The notes beneath the pieces were generated by a model, which saw nothing but the letters and a program-made list of their open reading frames with translations, did no database searches and had not been told where the DNA came from. Below, in pieces: positions 25,658 to 29,470 of a stretch of 29,470 bases of DNA (the first letter of the stretch is position 1; each line of letters begins with the position of its first letter). The stretch is from positions 1 to 29,470 of the forward strand of contig JBJEXX010000105.1 in the NCBI GenBank assembly GCA_051886215.1, read 5' to 3'. The DNA comes from JBJEXX01 sp051886215 (lineage in GTDB: Bacteria > Bacillota_I > Bacilli_A > RF39 > UBA660). The position numbers were made by a program, and so were the translations under genes.

Positions 25658-25765
25658 GGTCTTAGGGATACTCCCTAACAAGCATTAAAGGGTGTGTCAA
25701 CACCATGCTTGATATATTGTACAAGACTAGTAAGTTACCTCTTGTAAGTGGTGTAATTTTTTTAT
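25658..25765 (+). ncRNA. Candidate structured RNA with three hairpins and an alternative terminator pairing
   Basis: The plus strand can form three hairpins in a row. The first is TTAGGG/CCCTAA (25,662-25,678). The second is AAGCAT/ATGCTT enclosing GGTGT/ACACC (25,680-25,710). The third is TACAAG/CTTGTA enclosing GTAA/TTAC (25,720-25,746). A T-run follows at 25,757. ACACCA (25,700-25,705) can instead pair with TGGTGT (25,749-25,754), just before the T-run, giving a longer terminator-like fold that breaks hairpin two. No coding potential is visible here. A double-stranded origin or transfer origin on the DNA level is another reading. I could not find a convincing promoter, so the strand is tentative. 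Confidence 0.4.
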
Positions 25766-25910
25766 TTTTTCTCAATGTTTTTTTCAAAAAATACTATTAA
25801 TTTTTATAAAAAATAGCCACAAATTTTAACAAAATCCCATAAAAAAATGCAAAAACATTAAATATAATTAATCAAATATTTTCGCATTTTTCTTTAAAAC
25901 AGGTAAATTT

Positions 25911-26192
25911 TTATTTTCTAGGCAAGCTTAATAAATTATCCGATGTTGTAGTATTAGGTGTACTTTTAACATACTTTTCACCGTTAGAACTTATTGCAGG
26001 TATTACATATGGACCATAATTTGATCCTACAGTAATACTTTTAGGATTTGACTTTACATAATCATGAATAATAGCTTTTTTATACCATCCATCTTTACTA
26101 TTAGAAAGATATATTTGATCAATTTCTAGCAAGCTATTTGAATATGCACATCCATTTTTCATTTTAATTGCTGTTGCAATAAAAGTAGACAT
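25911..26192 (-). CDS. DUF3892 domain protein
   Basis: A 93-residue soluble protein of the DUF3892 type: an N-terminal strand FIATAIKMKNG, a central segment DGWYKKAIIHDYVKSNPKSITVG, and a short C-terminal tail. Such proteins occur often on bacterial chromosomes and mobile elements; no function is known to me. ATG at 26192 is chosen because AAAGGAGGAAAT lies immediately before it; the longer frame to 26225 has no such site. The long leader region upstream carries an oppositely oriented small RNA candidate. It lies upstream of the AbiEi operon but is separated from it by 360 bases and probably has its own transcript. Confidence 0.75.
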   Translation of the reverse strand: MSTFIATAIKMKNGCAYSNSLLEIDQIYLSNSKDGWYKKAIIHDYVKSNPKSITVGSNYGPYVIPAISSNGEKYVKSTPNTTTSDNLLSLPRK

Positions 26193-26219
26193 ATTTCCTC
26201 CTTTCTGTTTCTTCAAATG

Positions 26220-26298
26220 TTGCACTTTGAGATAAAATATGCTACAATTACTACAGGTGTCGGGCCTATAGTTTCACATTCGCTGAAACTATTTTTTT
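26220..26298 (+). ncRNA. Candidate small RNA with promoter and intrinsic terminator, antisense to the DUF3892 leader
   Basis: A promoter with -35 TTGCAC (26220-26225) and extended -10 TGCTACAAT (hexamer 26243-26248), spacer 17, is followed after about 20 bases by a nine-base-pair perfect stem ATAGTTTCA/TGAAACTAT (26,268-26,292) and seven T. The RNA would run from about 26,255 to 26,298, some 44 nucleotides, with a 5' tail containing GGTGTCGGGCC. No ORF fits inside. It lies on the opposite strand to the region just upstream of DUF3892, as in antisense control RNAs of plasmids. Any DUF3892 mRNA starting beyond 26,300 would be fully complementary to it. Confidence 0.55.
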
Positions 26299-26341
26299 AT
26301 ACAAGAACTCATATACGTAAAATACTTCTCAAATACCCTTG

Positions 26342-26370
26342 TATGCATTCATTATATATCAATATGCATA
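26342..26370. repeat. Inverted repeat TATGCAT/ATGCATA between DUF3892 and the ATPase gene
   Basis: Perfect seven-base arms (26,342-26,348 and 26,364-26,370) with a 15-base AT-rich centre that contains -10-like sequence. It is a candidate operator in the divergent region between the two genes. Confidence 0.4.
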
Positions 26371-26442
26371 TTTTGTCAAGTTTTAAGTCATTTTTAACTA
26401 GCAAAATATATTTTTGAATACACATTTACATTTATTTAAAAC

Positions 26443-26468
26443 ATTATTAGTCTTTTTTGACTAATAAT
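26443..26468. promoter_or_regulatory. Palindromic operator candidate immediately upstream of the ATPase promoter
   Basis: Perfect ten-base arms ATTATTAGTC and GACTAATAAT with a six-T spacer end two bases before the -35 box of the ATPase gene. The length and symmetry suit binding of a dimeric regulator; the T-run in the loop does not fit a terminator. Confidence 0.55.
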
Positions 26469-26469
26469 A

Positions 26470-26498
26470 TTGACTTTTGTAGTATAAGATTATATAAT
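26470..26498 (+). promoter_or_regulatory. Promoter of the ATPase gene
   Basis: -35 TTGACT (26470-26475) and a perfect -10 TATAAT (26493-26498) with a 17-base spacer. The ATG of the ATPase follows 17 bases later, giving a very short leader. Confidence 0.75.
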
Positions 26499-26515
26499 TA
26501 TTTTGAGGTGTAATT

Positions 26516-27751
26516 ATGCTTTTAAATATTAAGATAGACAACTATAAAGGTGTAAGTAATAATATTAATATTTCTTGTATTGCATCAAATAAAATTAAAC
26601 ATTCTAATAATGATATTTCGAAAATTTCTGAAAAAACAAAGATATTAAAAAATATATGCATAATTGGTAGTAACGCAAGTGGTAAAACAAGTATATTAAA
26701 TGCTATAGAAACTGTGCAAGATTTTCTTTTGTTTCCTCATAGGAAAAGCATTTCGAATAACAAAGATTTTGATAGTTTTATAAAAAGAATGACACCAGAA
26801 GAATTAAAAAAATTTTTAATAGATATAAATACTTTAAATCTTGGAGAACAAAATAATCTTCGTTCTAAAGATAAAAGTACTATAGTTTTAGAATTATTTA
26901 TACCAAAAAGAAAAAATAATATTTCAGGTATATATACTTATACATTAATGTACAAAAGCAATTATAAGGAATCCGGCGTTTTATTAGAAAAATTAGAATA
27001 TAAAAAAAATTTTGACAGTAAGAAAAATGAAGTTATCTGTTTAGCAAATAATATTATTGAAAGTGAAATAACTACTACTTTGTTATACCAAAACAACAAT
27101 AGTAAAAATCAAGAAAAAAATATTGATGATAGAATTAAGTATTATAATACATTTTTTAACGAAATGATAAAGCATGTATCGTATTTGGATGGTAGTGAAG
27201 GTGTAGATTTGCTTGAAGCCTTTAATAAACATGGTAATAAGTTTATTGAACTATGTAACATTGCAGATGATAAAATAATTGATGTTACACTTGATGAAAA
27301 TGAAAAAAAACCAAAAATCTTATTTTGGAATTCAAAAAAAACTTTCTTAACTTTTCCTCAATTATCAAACGGAACTAGAAAAATATTAGTTATAGGATCT
27401 ATTATTCTAGATGCATTAGAAAAAAATAATTTATTGCTTATTGATGAAATAGAATTAAGCCTTCACCCAACACTAGTAAATTTTTTAATAAATTTAAATT
27501 CTTCAAAGGATTTTAATCATTTTTCTCAATTGATATTTACAACACATTCTCCATTTGTTGCCTTTTCTATGACAAATGATCAATTATATTATATTAATAA
27601 TAAAAATAACAATTATTATATATCTAGTATAAGTAACGCTATAAAAAACAATATAATTACAAAAGATAAAAATCCTGAAAAAGCTTGGATTGAAGATTTG
27701 TTAATTAAAAATCCCGATTTAAATAAAATAAAACATTTTTTAAATAATTAA
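26516..27751 (+). CDS. AAA ATPase of the COG1106/AbiLi (RloA)-like type
   Basis: A 411-residue ABC/SMC-like ATPase. It starts with the strand-turn block MLLNIKIDNYKGVSNNINIS typical of RecF/OLD-like proteins, then Walker A GSNASGKTS (51-59). The ABC-type signature region is FPQLSNGTRKIL, followed by Walker B LLLIDEIELSLHP and an H-loop TTHSPF. There is no TOPRIM nuclease domain, so it is not a full OLD protein. It resembles the lone ATPases of AbiLi/RloA type that work with a separate effector in phage defence. The usual RloB partner is not adjacent; the only neighbour is a small unknown gene converging on it. A strong promoter and palindrome precede it and a bidirectional terminator follows. 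Confidence 0.8.
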   Translation: MLLNIKIDNYKGVSNNINISCIASNKIKHSNNDISKISEKTKILKNICIIGSNASGKTSILNAIETVQDFLLFPHRKSISNNKDFDSFIKRMTPEELKKFLIDINTLNLGEQNNLRSKDKSTIVLELFIPKRKNNISGIYTYTLMYKSNYKESGVLLEKLEYKKNFDSKKNEVICLANNIIESEITTTLLYQNNNSKNQEKNIDDRIKYYNTFFNEMIKHVSYLDGSEGVDLLEAFNKHGNKFIELCNIADDKIIDVTLDENEKKPKILFWNSKKTFLTFPQLSNGTRKILVIGSIILDALEKNNLLLIDEIELSLHPTLVNFLINLNSSKDFNHFSQLIFTTHSPFVAFSMTNDQLYYINNKNNNYYISSISNAIKNNIITKDKNPEKAWIEDLLIKNPDLNKIKHFLNN

Positions 27752-27752
27752 T

Positions 27753-27785
27753 AAAAAGATTCAGTTTAGTTTGAATCTTTTTTTT
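27753..27785 (+). terminator. Terminator between the convergent ATPase gene and the small unknown gene
   Basis: An eleven-base-pair perfect stem AAAAAGATTCA/TGAATCTTTTT is followed by a T-run on the plus strand and TTTTTATT on the minus strand, so it can serve both genes. Confidence 0.8.
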
Positions 27786-27787
27786 GT

Positions 27788-28138
27788 TTAATAATATTTT
27801 TCCAGTTTTAATGGATTTCTACCAGTGATTTTTAGATTATATTTTATATTTAATATCTTTTCTATGGATGGAATTATAACATCAATATCGCATCTACAAT
27901 TAAAAATATCTACTGCAGAATTAATATGATTATATAGTTTACTATCATCTAAGCATCCTCTTGAATAACTATTTGCAATATAAAATGCTACTGCATCTGG
28001 TATTACATATCTAATTATATACTCTTCAAAATTATCATAGAAAGGTAAATACTTTTCTTGAAATTCTTCATCAGATATATTTCCTTCTTCCATTAATTCT
28101 TTTTCTTTTGTGTAACTCATATTATAACTAATCTCCAT
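27788..28138 (-). CDS. Hypothetical protein next to the right end of the element
   Basis: I do not recognise the family. The 116-residue product is soluble and acidic in its first half (TKEKELMEEGNISDEEFQEKYLPFYDNFEEYI) and has Cys residues in SRGCLDD and FNCRCDID. Two ATGs are possible: 28138, with only a weak site, and one six codons downstream with GGAG rather far away. Its 5' end lies about 20 bases after the stop that closes the truncated amidase frame and about 40 bases inside the attachment arm. It is therefore likely transcribed from the amidase promoter. It converges with the ATPase gene. Confidence 0.5.
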   Translation of the reverse strand: MEISYNMSYTKEKELMEEGNISDEEFQEKYLPFYDNFEEYIIRYVIPDAVAFYIANSYSRGCLDDSKLYNHINSAVDIFNCRCDIDVIIPSIEKILNIKYNLKITGRNPLKLEKYY

Positions 28139-28158
28139 TTCTTACTATATTTTTGGCT

Positions 28159-28470
28159 TTAATTGTTATACATAGTCGTTACACAATGATTATTGCCTCC
28201 TCCGGAATTTATGTGATTAGACACCAATATTACATTATCATTAGCTCCAAAAGCATTTAAAGCATTACTAAGTCTTTCATTTCTAGTTAAAGTTATATCA
28301 CTATCTCTAGTTAATACTGCAGGTATTCCCAATTCATTTAATCTATCATACATATAAAGAGCCGCTTCTAAATTAAAATCTTTTTCTTTTAAGTTACCAG
28401 ATACTGCTCCAGGATCATCTCCACCATGTCCTGCATCTACGACAACACCATCTATTATTCTATAATCCAT
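28159..28470 (-). pseudogene. N-terminal part of the split N-acetylmuramoyl-L-alanine amidase
   Basis: The first 90 residues are the start of an Amidase_3 zinc amidase, which cleaves the bond between muramic acid and L-alanine in peptidoglycan. The zinc-site block VVVDAGHGGDDPGA holds H14, E36 lies in KDFNLE, and the second His is in LVSNHINSG (H86). From the core (28,199-28,200) the frame runs 13 codons into the element (GGNNHCVTTMYNN) before a stop. Without the rest, including the catalytic Glu and LysM repeats, the product should be inactive. GAGGTG precedes the ATG at 28470. No signal peptide is seen. The remainder of the gene lies at 15,282-16,421. Confidence 0.92.
28177..28210. other. 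Right attachment site of the integrated element
   Basis: The element arm (28,177-28,198, ending GATTATTGCCT on the plus strand) meets the CC core (28,199-28,200) and then amidase-derived TCCGGAATTT. The arm is the inverted counterpart of the left one. Confidence 0.85.
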
Positions 28471-28514
28471 GTTTTCACCTCTAATATAAAATATGTTTAT
28501 GCACAGTTATTGTG

Positions 28515-28548
28515 AAAAAAAGAATTCTATTTTTCCAAGAATTCTTTT
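28515..28548 (-). terminator. Terminator at the end of the DUF368 gene
   Basis: An eleven-base-pair perfect stem AAAAGAATTCT/AGAATTCTTTT overlaps the stop codon of the DUF368 gene and is followed by T on the minus strand. It separates that gene from the amidase. Confidence 0.7.
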
Positions 28549-29429
28549 ATTTTTTCTAAACATATTATTATAACTGCTCCTAATATGAAGAACATAATAT
28601 TAAAATTACTAAATGATAACATCTTCATAGGTTCATCTAATGTAGTTGGTCCCATTGCAATAGCATATATAGAACCTAACATCATACCTATTACGGTATA
28701 TATAGTCTGTGATCTATATTTTTCCAAGCATTTTCTTAATAACTTAACTGATGTTAAACAACCTACAACTATCCCTAACCCAAATATAATTAATACTGGA
28801 ATATATGAAAAATCAAATTTTAATATATTCTTAACAGCGTTCATTATTGGTATATACAATCCAAATATCAAAAGTAAAGTAGAACCTGATATACCAGGTA
28901 ATATCATAGCAGTAATAGCAACAGCTCCTGCCAAGAAAACATATATTACTAAACCTAAATTTAATTTATTTAAATGTCCTATTTCTATTAATGATCCATT
29001 TGAATTTAAAAATGATATTAATACTACAAATAACATTCCTAAAACTAAAAATATTATATTTTTATATTTACCTATAACTTCATCTTTTTCTTCCCGTATA
29101 ACAACAGGTATAGCAAATATTATAAATCCTAAAAACAAAGAACTTAGTACATATATTTTACTATTAAAGAGTGTAGATAATATAGTTGCAGATATTAAAA
29201 ATCCTACTATCCATCCTATACCTAACTTTATTAAAAACTTCAAAGCTTGTTTTTTTTCTTTACTATCTCCTCTTAATAAATTATCTAATGAATTAATAAA
29301 TTTATCATAGAATCCCATTATAAAAGCTATTGTACCTCCAGATACTCCCGGAACACTATCAGCAAGTGCCATACAAAAACCTTGAATAAATCTTTCAATT
29401 AATTCTTTTATTTTCTTCATATTAACCAC
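28527..29429 (-). CDS. DUF368 membrane protein, PopT-like undecaprenyl-phosphate flippase
   Basis: A 300-residue polytopic membrane protein with the two DUF368 signature loops, ADSVPGVSGGTIAF near residue 23 and ILPGISGSTLLLIFGLY near 177, which mark its two-fold repeat. DUF368 proteins (PopT) were shown to return undecaprenyl phosphate to the inner leaflet of the membrane for re-use in wall synthesis. About eight hydrophobic segments are visible. The frame starts at GTG 29429, with AAAGGA a few bases before; an ATG three codons later is the alternative. It lies upstream of the split amidase on the same strand, with a terminator between. Confidence 0.92.
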   Translation of the reverse strand: MVNMKKIKELIERFIQGFCMALADSVPGVSGGTIAFIMGFYDKFINSLDNLLRGDSKEKKQALKFLIKLGIGWIVGFLISATILSTLFNSKIYVLSSLFLGFIIFAIPVVIREEKDEVIGKYKNIIFLVLGMLFVVLISFLNSNGSLIEIGHLNKLNLGLVIYVFLAGAVAITAMILPGISGSTLLLIFGLYIPIMNAVKNILKFDFSYIPVLIIFGLGIVVGCLTSVKLLRKCLEKYRSQTIYTVIGMMLGSIYAIAMGPTTLDEPMKMLSFSNFNIMFFILGAVIIICLEKIKEFLEK

Positions 29430-29470
29430 ACATTCCTTTCACTTCGTTCAAGGCGCACATAGTGATGAAA

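Larger units (their letters stand above)
16422..28200. mobile_element. Integrative element of about 11.8 kb inserted by a large serine recombinase, carrying defence genes
   Basis: The boundaries come from two facts that agree. The amidase halves on either side join in frame at a shared GG. The sequences just inside each boundary are 22-base inverted arms (16,422-16,443 and 28,177-28,198). The circular form would have attP made of the two arms around GG, and the empty target would read AATTCCGGA-GG-TGGCGAAGG. The cargo on the minus strand is a DUF5677-like protein, the serine recombinase, a 30-residue ORF, a replication-initiator-like protein, type III Res and Mod, Fic, an AbiEi-type regulator, DUF3892 and a small unknown protein. 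On the plus strand is an ATPase. No relaxase, capsid or conjugation gene is visible, so it would need help to transfer. Confidence 0.9.

Noticed and set aside
26217..26417. A 66-residue plus-strand open frame
   Set aside because: It overlaps a promoter, a terminator hairpin and inverted repeats, lacks a ribosome site and has no protein-like composition.
16422..28200. The element as a prophage or a self-transmissible ICE
   Set aside because: No capsid, terminase, tail, relaxase, coupling protein or type IV secretion gene is present.
28585..29310. A 241-residue plus-strand open frame opposite the DUF368 gene
   Set aside because: It is the shadow of a clearly recognisable membrane protein gene on the minus strand; its content simply mirrors that gene.

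Overview
The window is a very AT-rich bacterial chromosome segment with short intergenic gaps. It uses ordinary Shine-Dalgarno starts, TGA as a stop, and a tRNA-Trp with anticodon CCA, so the code is standard. Rubrerythrin, a CIRCE heat-shock operator, a PepV-type dipeptidase, a DUF368 carrier-lipid flippase and a peptidoglycan amidase with LysM repeats point to an anaerobic, walled, low-GC member of the Bacillota. It may be a gut Bacilli or Clostridia lineage. I cannot name the species.

Positions 1-11,120 are core-like. They hold two adjacent membrane proteins resembling prenol kinase and prenyl-phosphate kinase, RNase R, a ribokinase/nucleoside hydrolase operon, a hypothetical membrane-anchored protein, HtpG under a CIRCE operator, a PepV dipeptidase, a glycerophosphodiester phosphodiesterase and rubrerythrin. 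Positions 11,200-15,000 are a small accessory patch. It holds a DGR-type reverse transcriptase with an Avd-like four-helix partner but no visible template or variable repeat, a frameshifted MazF/PemK-like toxin, a Cys-His-Asp protein resembling transglutaminases, and an unrecognised protein. A tRNA-Trp gene with a clear promoter and terminator follows.

The main result is an integrated element of about 11.8 kb (16,422-28,200) that splits an N-acetylmuramoyl-L-alanine amidase gene in two. The N-terminal part lies at 28,201-28,470 and the C-terminal part with five LysM repeats at 15,282-16,421, both on the minus strand. Joining them at a shared GG dinucleotide restores one in-frame protein of 469 residues. 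The element's two ends are near-perfect 22-bp inverted arms, so the circular form would carry a palindromic attP centred on GG, as expected for the large serine recombinase it encodes. The element carries defence-like cargo: an AbiEi-type regulator, a Fic protein, a type III Mod and a type III Res in one operon, a COG1106-type ATPase behind a palindromic operator, a DUF5677/HEPN-like protein, a replication-initiator-like protein and a DUF3892 protein. It also has two non-coding RNA candidates. One is a three-hairpin region with an alternative terminator pairing. The other is a short RNA with its own promoter and terminator lying antisense to the DUF3892 leader.

Downstream of the amidase N-terminus, near the right edge, is a DUF368 (PopT-like) undecaprenyl-phosphate flippase gene. 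Together with the amidase and the prenyl kinases it gives the core parts of the window a cell-envelope and carrier-lipid flavour. No CRISPR array, insertion sequence, rRNA or relaxase was seen.
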